A stretch of DNA of 64,000 bases from Ruminococcus sp. (GTDB lineage: Bacteria; Bacillota; Clostridia; Oscillospirales; Ruminococcaceae): contig JAKSQT010000003.1 in the NCBI GenBank assembly GCA_024403995.1, forward strand, positions 1 through 64,000, given 5' to 3'. Under the pieces are notes generated by a model. That model saw only the letters and a program-made list of their open reading frames with translations, was not told the origin of the DNA and did not search any database. This document shows positions 45,701-54,401 of this stretch, piece after piece. How positions within the stretch are numbered: position 1 is the stretch's first letter; every line of letters begins with the position of its first letter. The position numbers were made by a program, and so were the translations under genes.

Positions 45701-48700
45701 CCTGAAATAAAAAATATATGTGAATCAAATGTAGTTAAATTTGTAAACAACAAAATATACGGAGCATCAATAACCATAGAAAAAGAAGGTCAAATTAAGG
45801 GCAGTTCAAGCACATTTAGTTTGACGGGTGCAGAATTTTCTTTGTGGTCTGAAAAAGGTGAGCTTATTTGTTCGGGATTAAAACAGGATGAAGAATTTGG
45901 AAAGAATCCTGTATTTTCAAAATTAAATAATGCATATGTACGAAACGGAGAATTAAAAGAAGGTAAATATTACCTTACAGAAGATGTTCTTCCGGCAAAA
46001 AGCGGATATAAAATTATTAATCCCGGAAAAATATATTTTGATGTTAAACATTCTGGTTTACTGTATACAATAGATATAGGACATTTGAAGTACCAGAAAG
46101 TTGAAATGGGAAAAGTGAATTTAGGATGGGCATGGGAATATTATCTCATGTCTCCTAATGGCAGTCCAATGCGTGAGCCAACAAATAAAGATACTATTCC
46201 AAATGTCAAATCAATTGATGTTTATTCAACTGTAAAGGCAGACCAGTTCTGGATTCCTCCTGATGCAAATGGAAATGATAAAGGAACTGCAAATGCAGCT
46301 TCGCTTTATTCTGACAGTAAAGTGACAATAGGTGGAAAGCAGTATTATCATTTTAAACAACCTGTTACATATGATCCACCTATTGATTTAAGTCAGTGTA
46401 AATTCTTTATAAATAGTAATGATGTTGATATTATAATCAGAGCAACAACTGACAATGAAGCAGATGGTGAATCAGAAGGAATGGTTTATTACTATGGTGA
46501 ACCTGATAGTTCATGGAATCTTAGTGAAAGTCTTGGTACAGGTAAAGCAAGTTTTAGACTTGTTGCTGGCGGAGGCTGTAAAATAATTGTAAAAAATGAA
46601 TGTGAAACAACAGGCTCAACGACATTAACAGTAAAGAAAAAGTGGGTCGGAGATGAAGCTGTTTCTGATATTTACAGACCTAAAGAAATTTATGTTGAGT
46701 TGTATTATAAAGGTACAAGTGCTCCACGTTCAGCCAACAATCCTTTGATAGCTGCTGATATGGAAGGCGGAACATATTATTCAACTATTACATTGAACGA
46801 GGAAAATAACTGGACATATTCCAAAACTTTTTCAGCAACCAGTTCAAGTAGACTTTATGCTTGGTATTTTAAGGAAGTTGGCAGCAAGGATAATTATACC
46901 GTAAGTTATTCAGTAGAAAAGGAAAAACCAGAAGACAAGGAAGGAATAGAAGTTATCACCAACACGCTGAATAACATATCATTGAAAGCCAAAAAGAACT
47001 GGACTGGATATGGCAATAATTCAAGCTTTATCCCTGAAAGCTTAACAGCAACGCTTCAATGGAAAAATGCAAGCGGAAACTGGGAAGAAGTTCCGGGTAA
47101 ATCAACGGTTATTCTCAGAAAATCCAAGAATTTCGAGGAAACTATCAGAAACTTGCAGGCAGGACGTGAATATCGTCTTGTTGAGACAAATGTTCCAAGC
47201 AACTGGATATGTACAAACCCAGACAATGCGGCAACACCTGCTAGCGGCGAAATGAAGCTGACCAACAAATTTGTAACAGGTGCTCTTGAACTGAACAAGG
47301 CGTGGGAAAACGATACTGCTGACACAAGACCTGACTCGATCAAGGTCGCACTTTACCGGGCGGTACGCTATCCGTGGCCGACAGGTCAGGAACTCAAGGG
47401 TACGGACGACAGCGTTACATCAGACTATGCAAGACTTCTCCAGTATTCGCTTTACTTCTATGACGGAGTAATGTGCGGAGATGATGTAGGTAATAAGAGT
47501 GCATATTCATGGCGCAGCAAGTGCCATTCACAGGATGATGACGTTGGCGGAGTGACCGGCGGCTTCCATGACGGTGAAGACCATGTTACATATGGATTGC
47601 CGACAGGTTATTCAGCTTCAACTCTTGGCTGGATGCTGTACGAATACCGTAACGAATGCGACGCACTCGGACAAACAGACCATTTCAGAACAATTCTCGA
47701 TCACTATGCTGAATTTATCGACAGCAGCGTGAAAATTGAGAACGGAGCAGTTTCAGAGCTGCTTGTTCAGAAGGGCAAACCGTCAACCGATCATCTGTAC
47801 TGGGGCACACCGGAAGCGCAGGAAAATGACCGTACAGACGAAATGAAGTGGCTCACTCCTGCGGACAAAATGGGCGGCGATATAGCGGCAGAATATGCTG
47901 CGGCACTTGTTCTCAGTTATCTGAATTTCTATGATGCAAATTCACCTGATGCAGAAAAATATGCAGGATATCTTGAAAAAGCAAAACTGCTCTATACTTT
48001 CGCACAGGGTAAGGACGCATACAACGAACAGTACTGGAACAGAGAGACCTATCCTTCGGGAAGTACAGATGATGATATTGCATGGGCGCTCGTATGGCTT
48101 GCTGTTGCAGACCCTGACAATTATAAGACAGCGGCAAATGATTTGCTGAATGGACAGAATGCAGCGTTAAGCCAGTCATGGGACTCTGTAATGAATGCGG
48201 CATTGGTAGTAAATGCGGCTCATCTCGGCGGAAACTGGTCAAATATTGCAGGAAATATCAATAGTTATATCTTAAACGACGATTATCTGAATTATTCAGG
48301 TTCAAACAATATCGGCGTTGCAAGATATAATACAGGCTATCAGATGATAGCTCTTGCGGCAGCTAAGAATAACGCAGCAGGTATTAATGCCGATGCTGTT
48401 AAAGCTTGGTGCAAGGGACAGATGAATTTCATTCTCGGTGATAATAACTATTACATCGATAACGAAGACGGCAGACAAAACGGCATCTGTTTCGTAAGCA
48501 ACTTCAGCGAGAACTCAGTCCAGAAGCCGTTCTTCCGTGCAGGAAGCGGCATGGCAGTGGATATGCTGACGGCTGATGACCAGAGCGTTATCAATAGCTA
48601 TGCACAGGACAGAAATCGTCTTATCGGCGGTCTTGTAGGCGGTCCACCGTCAGAAGTAACCGAACCTGACAAGAATACAGGAAAACTGGAGGCTGAGTAC

Positions 48701-50410
48701 AATGATGTAAGATCTGACAAGACAAGAAACGGAATAGGTACTGACTATAACGCTAACCTCATCGGTGCGGCAGCAGGTCTGTATTTCTTCTACGGAACGG
48801 GTCATACATACGAAATACCCGGTATTCCTGATGAATTCCAGTATCTTGAACCCGATACGGGCAGTTCAGGCGGAGGTGCACCGACATATAATGCAAATCC
48901 TTTCGTTCATTATTATGACGGTGATACTGAAACGACTGCTGAAACAACAGTTGCTGAATCGGCTGTTACCACAACCGTGACCGCTGAAACAGTCACAACT
49001 GAAAATGTAAAGACAGTTTCACAGCAGTTCAGCTCATATCTCAATAATCCGTTCAGCTTTGTTAATCTTAATGTTATTAGGGTTAGGGCTGGAAGTGATT
49101 ATACTATAACAGCTCCTAAATTTAGTACAAAATATGATATTCCGTCTGAGTATCAGGACGGCGTTGTTGGAATTGATATGTATTTTAATAGTGGAGCAAA
49201 TAATGGAAATGGACGATTTGTTATTAATAGTTATGAATATCAAAGAGAATTTAACTTACAAAATAATTCATCAAAAGTATCATTTTCAATTTCAGATATT
49301 AAAGTCAGCTATTTAACAATATATCAAGACTGGCCGGGCGATAATAATTTTTCAATAAACAGAGTTGTTTTGCATTATGGAAATGAGCCACCGCCCACAA
49401 CAACTACAACAGCGGCTCCTGAGCCAACGACAGAACCTACAACATCTTCAACGACAGCTTCAACAACTTCTTCAACAACTTCTTCAACAACAATCCCATC
49501 AGTTCCGGCAATACTCAACGCATCACCTATCCAGGTTCACGAAGGCGGCAGAATAAAAGTTAAGACCAATATCACCACAGGCGTGAGCATAGTTGCAACG
49601 ACACAAGATCCGCCGTTCACTATTGAAAAGGACAACGACAACATCTACTATGTTGTCGGCAAACAGGGAGCGGCAGGCTCAGAAGGCTCGATAGTTGCAG
49701 TAAGAAGCGGCACGGAATCTTCACCGTGTACAGTTAAGGTAATACCTTCCCTTACATTGACCGGAGACGTTTCCGAGATGATAAGAGGCGAGGTAAGACA
49801 GTTTACAGTTGGAAACGCCATAAACGGCGGTTCAATAACATTGACAACAAGTAATGACAAAATCATCAGTGTAGACAACGACACAGGAAAAATTACAGCA
49901 GCAGGCTTCGGCAGTGCAGTTGTGACAGCTACGGATATTGACGGAACATCCATAAGAATTAATCTGAAAGTAAGAACCCAGCCGGCAGTACCGGACATTC
50001 CCGAATCGAAAGAATTCATTGGCTATTACACGCTGACAAGCGCCAATATGACACAAGATGGCAAATGGAAGCTAGACCTTGACGAAATGCTCTTTACCAG
50101 TGAAAAAGGCGATCCTTATTATTACTACATCGAGGAAGTAAATGAAAAAGGCGAACCTGCAGAGTATATCGAAGGTCAGGGCGATATAAGCTATGTGCCG
50201 TTTGAATATGATCATGGCTATGAACTTTCAATGACAAGTGGTAATCCGACGATACTTTCAGTAGCGAATTTCGCAGTGCCGGCGATCACAGGTGTATTCC
50301 CGTCAACGGGCGGTGAGGGAACACGTATCTACACAGTAACAGGTGCAGCAATTGCATTCTGTTCAGCAGCCGCCTATATACTGTTTAAAAAACGTCGTAA
50401 AAAAACGTAA
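42758..50410 (+). CDS. Giant sortase-anchored pilus adhesin with a catalytically dead GH9 domain
   Basis: The 2550-residue surface protein has a hydrophobic signal segment (22-45), a choice-of-anchor-A-type adhesive domain (about 105-490), a Glu/Thr-rich spacer (601-678), SpaA-like beta domains (about 1001-1111), two Cna_B domains (1286-1408 and 1409-1508), and the first half of a third (1507-1540). Then come a GH9 domain (about 1547-2020), a Thr-rich linker, an unassigned beta-rich module (2088-2208), a second Thr-rich linker, an Ig-like region (2248-2406), what looks like the second half of the Cna_B (2421-2507), and a sorting signal F-P-S-T-G (2514-2518) with membrane helix and K-K-R-R-K-K tail. 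In GH9, base residues Asp1605 and Asp1608 remain, but the acid Glu is Gly1992 and the usual His-His is Phe1925-Phe1926. I infer a non-catalytic glycan-binding tip. AGGAGG fits either GTG 42758 or TTG 42761. Confidence 0.88.
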   Translation: MLKRFQSIIQTYLNDHEKHKKQLAVLLALSILVFFTVPLGLMKPAKSMTSPKVSPVTPEIPVVQLNYTGSDGREKVTNAADADGNIVDGIIYSPQEADLITLFFGNKDDYSGYNMTLDDALNLSKSTYFLGLASDFCAFVENDFTASAADCEGRIAAGGDISFKGEWNYQIGSGDYASMTALRYTDNYSNETVKETGNVVSGYAHVICGGKLYRINHLSTGKGRQSDSNMHKYSGGALTVYYDLDEDVFKRFLVGDVAGSLHLSDEKEDIPFSISHKHEYPGECGDNCTHDYLGNVNELAQMYEYPDLKKVITSIFATLRSRSDTLYSIGGIPAKETSGNSILFEAPEGTTDSTIYFYLPEWKLSYNEVRFKNIPEDAHIVINCGNEGEVKIQHGGTVKTYFVNSNNQIIKDISNQGGNSSNNSKDSERIIYNYPKATNLDISCNYNGTILAPNADVTSSFNCEGHLSGALVAKSFNGGLEFGYRPYRGTSSIVSLKSGYIVPVDKICADTVNSFVQNAKLAVYKCDAYGNLTDSVFEWTSGNGSQYVPFPSMIDFSGGTDYLNMQPDASLNMSPPGGKYSGGNLLNSKKSSDADENNEEELTDEIEVTEPVTEETTEEMTAETTEADAEETTVETSETAAEETSIEVTETVTEEIVTEAASADDEEIIEAEFNGESPETIDVLADSPKYKTFTQRYVIKETQTPEGYFTVENQDKYVTVKEKVLLGSENIAVMTKDNKNYYYPKKYTVTVTVDGAGSWTADIDDSKMYGSTNKSRVITFPDKNDKFEIFVDDNNSNIISAVYNDSANIDCSKAYIIPTGVNNYYFDPDMEMISFVSDMNVKIENRPGLLFQKVDETGKVLVDTYKKDVNGDYEKDSNGNLIIDQEAPTVQLITFDNYAMSPYDLHPISTFKGSLQIDPQDLDSGKVYMLYENPNNTENCGYHSSDGLFFVYDNTRPTELQVGYIENIGFDDITGTYYLRNPEIKNICESNVVKFVNNKIYGASITIEKEGQIKGSSSTFSLTGAEFSLWSEKGELICSGLKQDEEFGKNPVFSKLNNAYVRNGELKEGKYYLTEDVLPAKSGYKIINPGKIYFDVKHSGLLYTIDIGHLKYQKVEMGKVNLGWAWEYYLMSPNGSPMREPTNKDTIPNVKSIDVYSTVKADQFWIPPDANGNDKGTANAASLYSDSKVTIGGKQYYHFKQPVTYDPPIDLSQCKFFINSNDVDIIIRATTDNEADGESEGMVYYYGEPDSSWNLSESLGTGKASFRLVAGGGCKIIVKNECETTGSTTLTVKKKWVGDEAVSDIYRPKEIYVELYYKGTSAPRSANNPLIAADMEGGTYYSTITLNEENNWTYSKTFSATSSSRLYAWYFKEVGSKDNYTVSYSVEKEKPEDKEGIEVITNTLNNISLKAKKNWTGYGNNSSFIPESLTATLQWKNASGNWEEVPGKSTVILRKSKNFEETIRNLQAGREYRLVETNVPSNWICTNPDNAATPASGEMKLTNKFVTGALELNKAWENDTADTRPDSIKVALYRAVRYPWPTGQELKGTDDSVTSDYARLLQYSLYFYDGVMCGDDVGNKSAYSWRSKCHSQDDDVGGVTGGFHDGEDHVTYGLPTGYSASTLGWMLYEYRNECDALGQTDHFRTILDHYAEFIDSSVKIENGAVSELLVQKGKPSTDHLYWGTPEAQENDRTDEMKWLTPADKMGGDIAAEYAAALVLSYLNFYDANSPDAEKYAGYLEKAKLLYTFAQGKDAYNEQYWNRETYPSGSTDDDIAWALVWLAVADPDNYKTAANDLLNGQNAALSQSWDSVMNAALVVNAAHLGGNWSNIAGNINSYILNDDYLNYSGSNNIGVARYNTGYQMIALAAAKNNAAGINADAVKAWCKGQMNFILGDNNYYIDNEDGRQNGICFVSNFSENSVQKPFFRAGSGMAVDMLTADDQSVINSYAQDRNRLIGGLVGGPPSEVTEPDKNTGKLEAEYNDVRSDKTRNGIGTDYNANLIGAAAGLYFFYGTGHTYEIPGIPDEFQYLEPDTGSSGGGAPTYNANPFVHYYDGDTETTAETTVAESAVTTTVTAETVTTENVKTVSQQFSSYLNNPFSFVNLNVIRVRAGSDYTITAPKFSTKYDIPSEYQDGVVGIDMYFNSGANNGNGRFVINSYEYQREFNLQNNSSKVSFSISDIKVSYLTIYQDWPGDNNFSINRVVLHYGNEPPPTTTTTAAPEPTTEPTTSSTTASTTSSTTSSTTIPSVPAILNASPIQVHEGGRIKVKTNITTGVSIVATTQDPPFTIEKDNDNIYYVVGKQGAAGSEGSIVAVRSGTESSPCTVKVIPSLTLTGDVSEMIRGEVRQFTVGNAINGGSITLTTSNDKIISVDNDTGKITAAGFGSAVVTATDIDGTSIRINLKVRTQPAVPDIPESKEFIGYYTLTSANMTQDGKWKLDLDEMLFTSEKGDPYYYYIEEVNEKGEPAEYIEGQGDISYVPFEYDHGYELSMTSGNPTILSVANFAVPAITGVFPSTGGEGTRIYTVTGAAIAFCSAAAYILFKKRRKKT

Positions 50411-50430
50411 AGTATAATCCATCATTCAAC

Positions 50431-50460
50431 GCATGGCTGCAATAAATTCCGCAGCCATGC
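50431..50460 (+). promoter_or_regulatory. Intercistronic hairpin between adhesin and backbone pilin
   Basis: GCATGGCTGC (50431-50440) pairs perfectly with GCAGCCATGC (50451-50460). No T run follows (ataaaac), so it is more likely an mRNA processing or stabilising hairpin than a strong terminator. Confidence 0.6.
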
Positions 50461-50500
50461 ATAAAACAAACTGAATATTATATTGTAAAGGAGTAATATT

Positions 50501-52252
50501 ATGAAAAAGACTAACAGATTTATCGCAATGGCAGCAGCTCTCACACTTACAGCAAGTTCAATGATTCCTATGTTTGCATTTGCAGGTGGTGAAACACCAT
50601 CAGGCCAAATTGTAATCAGCAATTCAACATCAGACGACGGCGTTCATTCATACGTTGCATATCAGATCTTCAGCGGCGTATATGATGAAGGTACAGGCGG
50701 CCTTAAAAATATAGCATGGGCTATTCCTGATAAAAGAACCGAAAATAGCGCAGAAGTAAGTATTTATACTGATCTTGTGGCTATAGGCATGAAAAAATCT
50801 GACAACTCAGCTTTTACAAACGTAGATGAAGTAGTTGAGGCTTTAAGTGTAATAACAACCGATGATGCTAAACTGACAAAGGATTTTGCTGCTGTTGTTG
50901 CAAAATATGTCGATGCGACTAAGGCTAAAACAGCAACATCAGGAACAATATCAGGTCTGGCTGACGGTTATTATCTTGTTGAAGATTCAGCAAATCCGAC
51001 AGCAGATACAAGTGGTAATAATTCAGGTGCTATGACAAGATATATTTTAACTGTTGTTAATGGATCTACAACTACGGTTACTTCAAAATCATCTGCACCT
51101 ACTGTAATCAAGAAGGTCAAGGAAGAAGATTTAGCCGGTGACGAAACCAAAGAAACAACAGCTTTTGCAGGCAGTGATGCATATGATTTAGGCGACGGAT
51201 ATAATGATATTGCTGACTATGATATCGGCGATGATGTACCGTTCAAGGATTATGGTACACTTCCAAGCACATATGATGATTACACGCAGTATTTCTATGA
51301 GTTTGAAGACTGGCTCGATAAGGGTAAATTTGGTACACCTGAAAATGTAAAGGTTTGCATTGACGGCAAGGAGGTTACTGATAAGGTAACAATAACAGAT
51401 ACATTTAATACTGACGGCAAGATCAAATATACATTTAGCGATCTGAAACAAATAGATAAAGATGACGAAGGTAATGATCTTACAGTTACAAAGGATTCAA
51501 TAATTACAGTTGAATATACAGCAGAGCTTCAGACAACAGCTGATCTCGGAACGGCAGGACAGGCTTCAAGCGTAAAGCTTAATTATTCAAGCAACCCTAA
51601 CGAGAGCACAGTAACTCAAAAGGGTTCAACTCCTGTAGACGGTGTAGTTGTATTTACATACGGCATTGATATCAAGAAGGTTGATGATAAGGAGAATAGT
51701 CTTGCCGGCGCATATTTCGCAGTATACAAAAAGGTAGGCGAAAAGAAGTATTATGTTAAAACCGATACTGACGGTAAAGTTACAGGCTATACAGAGACTG
51801 CACCTGTAAAGACAGATAATGCATGGGGAAATACTACTAATGGTGTATTCCTTTCAACGACTTCAGGAAATATTATAATTGAAGGTCTTGACCACGGAAC
51901 ATATTACATAACAGAGCTTGAAGCACCTGAACATTATTCAAAGCTTGCCGCTGACGAAGCTGTAACAATAACAGCTACAATGGCAACAGACAGACAGGCT
52001 TGGACATTTAATTCCGCAGGCGATACAAATAAAACGGCTTTAACAGCATTTGCAATTGATAAAGCAGTTGAGACAACTCTTGATAGTGATACCGGTAAGG
52101 GTACTGTTAAAATTGTAAACACAAAAACATCATCACTCCCGTCAACCGGCGGCATAGGTACAACATTATTCTACATCGGCGGCGGCTGCATGGTAGGTAT
52201 CGCAGGCATTCTTCTTATCACAAAGAAGCGCACAAAGAATGCAAATAACTGA
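50501..52252 (+). CDS. Backbone (major) pilin, SpaA/isopeptide type
   Basis: The 583-residue secreted protein has a signal peptide ending A-F-A (residues 1-28), an N-terminal pilin domain, a middle domain and a C-terminal Cna_B-like domain (about 390-540), then the sorting signal L-P-S-T-G (546-550), a membrane helix and K-K-R-T-K tail. The Lys in A-P-T-V-I-K-K-V (about residue 207) sits where backbone pilins carry the Lys used for polymerisation. The E-box-like I-T-E-L-E-A-P is near the C-terminal domain. AAAGGAG precedes the ATG. The class C sortase that would polymerise it is next. Confidence 0.88.
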   Translation: MKKTNRFIAMAAALTLTASSMIPMFAFAGGETPSGQIVISNSTSDDGVHSYVAYQIFSGVYDEGTGGLKNIAWAIPDKRTENSAEVSIYTDLVAIGMKKSDNSAFTNVDEVVEALSVITTDDAKLTKDFAAVVAKYVDATKAKTATSGTISGLADGYYLVEDSANPTADTSGNNSGAMTRYILTVVNGSTTTVTSKSSAPTVIKKVKEEDLAGDETKETTAFAGSDAYDLGDGYNDIADYDIGDDVPFKDYGTLPSTYDDYTQYFYEFEDWLDKGKFGTPENVKVCIDGKEVTDKVTITDTFNTDGKIKYTFSDLKQIDKDDEGNDLTVTKDSIITVEYTAELQTTADLGTAGQASSVKLNYSSNPNESTVTQKGSTPVDGVVVFTYGIDIKKVDDKENSLAGAYFAVYKKVGEKKYYVKTDTDGKVTGYTETAPVKTDNAWGNTTNGVFLSTTSGNIIIEGLDHGTYYITELEAPEHYSKLAADEAVTITATMATDRQAWTFNSAGDTNKTALTAFAIDKAVETTLDSDTGKGTVKIVNTKTSSLPSTGGIGTTLFYIGGGCMVGIAGILLITKKRTKNANN

Positions 52253-52306
52253 CAACAGCGCAGAATGACAGAAAAATTTACTAAAAACTGATCTAACATA
52301 ACCTGA

Positions 52307-52363
52307 CTCTCCCGGCTAAGGTCGGGAGAGACATCAGGGAGGACTCCATAAGTAAGTGTCCTC
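52307..52363 (+). promoter_or_regulatory. Two hairpins before the class C sortase
   Basis: CTCTCCCG/CGGGAGAG (52307-52330) is followed by GAGGAC/GTCCTC (52339-52363), which ends 2 bases before the GAGGAGG of the sortase gene. They may damp sortase expression relative to the pilin or stabilise the upstream message. Confidence 0.5.
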
Positions 52364-52375
52364 TGAGGAGGAAAT

Positions 52376-53260
52376 ATGAGTAAAAAAGCCGATATTATAA
52401 CTTCAATACTATTAATACTAATGATACTTGTGGGGATCTCCGTGATGTGTTATCCGATGTTCAGCAACTGGTGGAATCAGAACAAGGCTTCACACGTTAT
52501 CTCGAACTATCAGGATGCAGTTGCACATCTTGATGATGAGGACTATGAAAAATATTTCATCAGAGCAAGAGAATATAATAAACAAATTTATGAACTTGAC
52601 AATCCGTTTACCGAATATGACCGGGTAAGAGGCTATGAAAGCTTTCTTGATGTCACAGGAACCGGAATTATGGGATTTATCTCTATTCCGGCGATAAGAG
52701 TCGAACTTCCTGTGTATCACGGAACAAGCGAAGGCGTTCTCAATATTGCAGTAGGGCATATGGAGGGTTCATCACTTCCTGTCGGAGGCGAAAATACTCA
52801 CGCCGTTCTTTCGGGACACCGTGGACTTCCGTCAGCAAAGCTTTTCACTGACCTTGACAAGATCGTTGTGGGCGACTATTTTACACTGAATATCCTCAAC
52901 GAAGTTCTGACATACGAGGTCGAGGATATAAATATTGTTGAGCCTGATGATATGGAAAAGATCAGGATAATTCCACAAACCGACAAGGTCACTCTTGTGA
53001 CCTGCACTCCATACGGAGTAAACACTCACAGACTGCTTATCCGCTCAAAGCGTATTGAAACTGAGGCAGAAAAAATCGCAGTAAAAGTTTCCTCAGATGC
53101 AGTTCAGGCAGATATGTTCCTGTCTGTTCCGATAATAGCATTTCCGTTTCTGCTTCTGCTGCTGATATTCTGGGCAATAAGCGGAAAAGTCAGAGGAAAA
53201 CGCATCGCAGTTCTTGAGGACTACAAGGTAAGACAAAACTATAAGAAGAAATTCAGATAG
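52376..53260 (+). CDS. srtC: Class C (pilin-polymerising) sortase
   Basis: The 294-residue membrane enzyme has an N-terminal membrane helix (about 8-27), a sortase domain with the catalytic His in L-S-G-H-R-G-L, the Cys in T-L-V-T-C-T-P-Y-G-V-N-T-H-R-L and the Arg following, and a C-terminal membrane helix (about 246-265) typical of class C. A D-P-F/D-N-P-F-like lid segment (D-N-P-F, about residue 71) is present. It links backbone pilins through their sorting signal. GAGGAGG precedes the ATG. Confidence 0.93.
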   Translation: MSKKADIITSILLILMILVGISVMCYPMFSNWWNQNKASHVISNYQDAVAHLDDEDYEKYFIRAREYNKQIYELDNPFTEYDRVRGYESFLDVTGTGIMGFISIPAIRVELPVYHGTSEGVLNIAVGHMEGSSLPVGGENTHAVLSGHRGLPSAKLFTDLDKIVVGDYFTLNILNEVLTYEVEDINIVEPDDMEKIRIIPQTDKVTLVTCTPYGVNTHRLLIRSKRIETEAEKIAVKVSSDAVQADMFLSVPIIAFPFLLLLLIFWAISGKVRGKRIAVLEDYKVRQNYKKKFR

Positions 53261-53276
53261 AAAGGCAGGGAAGAAT

Positions 53277-54401
53277 ATGTCGTTGAAAAAACAAAGAATA
53301 TTTACGCTGATGATGTGCATGGCAGTATTCCTTTCAGTATTTGCAGGAGTTATCGTTCCGAATGCCGATGCTGCCGCAGACAGTGAACTGAAACTTGTCT
53401 GTGTCAACGATAAAACACCGCTTTCGGGAATGAAATGGAAGATATACCGTGTCGGAGAAATGGTAAACGGAGAATATATTCTTTCAGGGGATTTTGCACA
53501 GTATCATGTTGACCTTATCGATATGTCAAAGGAAAATATCAGTGCAGCAGCTCAGACACTGGAAAGTTATGCCATTGCTGACAGGAAAACTCCGGCAGCC
53601 GCATCAGTAGCTGATAAGGACGGAGAAGTCAGCTTCAAGAACATTGAAAGCGGTCTCTACCTTGCCCTCGGTTCACTTTATGAGGCAGGACCTTATTACT
53701 ATGATCCTTCGCCTATTCTTGTTGATGTCGGCGAGAATACAGTAACAAGCTATGATGCTTACCCGAAAATTGAACGTGCCACCCTTACAGAGGAGGTCGC
53801 TTCATATACCGTAAGAAAGGTATGGCTTGACAATGATGACAGCTATGAAGTCAGACCTGTATATGTTACAGTTGATATCTATAAGGACGAGGAACTGTTT
53901 AAGACTGTTACACTTAATGAGGCTAATAACTGGCAGTACCGCTGGGAATGTGAAAACAAGCTGACTGAATGGCTTGTTATCGAAAGAGAGATCCCGGCTG
54001 AATATGAAGTCAGAATAGAGTATAACGAAAAGCAGTATCTTATCCGCAACCGCCACAATTCCGTTGAAAACTGGGGCGATATCATACAGACGACTACTGC
54101 TGTCACAGGCAATCCTGTGACTACCGTTACAACTACAGATGAAGTGACAGGCAAGGCAACAGGAAGCAATCCTGATACAGACGGAAGTATCACAACATCT
54201 TATCTTTCAACTTCAACATCATCAACTTCATCCACAAAGCAGAACAGCGTAGATATAACAACTCAGAAACAGTCAGGTTCAGGCGGCGGAAAGCTCCCTC
54301 AGACAGGACAGCTCTGGTGGCCAGTAATACCACTGGTATTCGGCGGCGCAGTATTTATCGCTGTAGGATTGATGCTGAGACCAAAAAAGGATAGAAAATG
54401 A
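53277..54401 (+). CDS. Minor pilin with Cna_B domain and LPXTG signal
   Basis: The 374-residue secreted protein has a signal peptide ending A-D-A-A-A (about residue 34), an N-terminal pilin domain (35-165), a Cna_B domain (about 170-265), a Thr/Ser-rich stalk and the sorting signal L-P-Q-T-G (340-344) with membrane helix and R-P-K-K-D-R-K tail. Its size and the adjacent second sortase suggest the basal pilin that anchors the fibre to the wall. The stop codon overlaps the next start (ATGA). Confidence 0.87.
   Translation: MSLKKQRIFTLMMCMAVFLSVFAGVIVPNADAAADSELKLVCVNDKTPLSGMKWKIYRVGEMVNGEYILSGDFAQYHVDLIDMSKENISAAAQTLESYAIADRKTPAAASVADKDGEVSFKNIESGLYLALGSLYEAGPYYYDPSPILVDVGENTVTSYDAYPKIERATLTEEVASYTVRKVWLDNDDSYEVRPVYVTVDIYKDEELFKTVTLNEANNWQYRWECENKLTEWLVIEREIPAEYEVRIEYNEKQYLIRNRHNSVENWGDIIQTTTAVTGNPVTTVTTTDEVTGKATGSNPDTDGSITTSYLSTSTSSTSSTKQNSVDITTQKQSGSGGGKLPQTGQLWWPVIPLVFGGAVFIAVGLMLRPKKDRK

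Noticed and set aside
49393..49495. Thr/Ser codon repeats as a phase-variation tract
   Set aside because: The repeated acttcttcaaca units are multiples of three and encode a linker, so slippage would change length but not frame.
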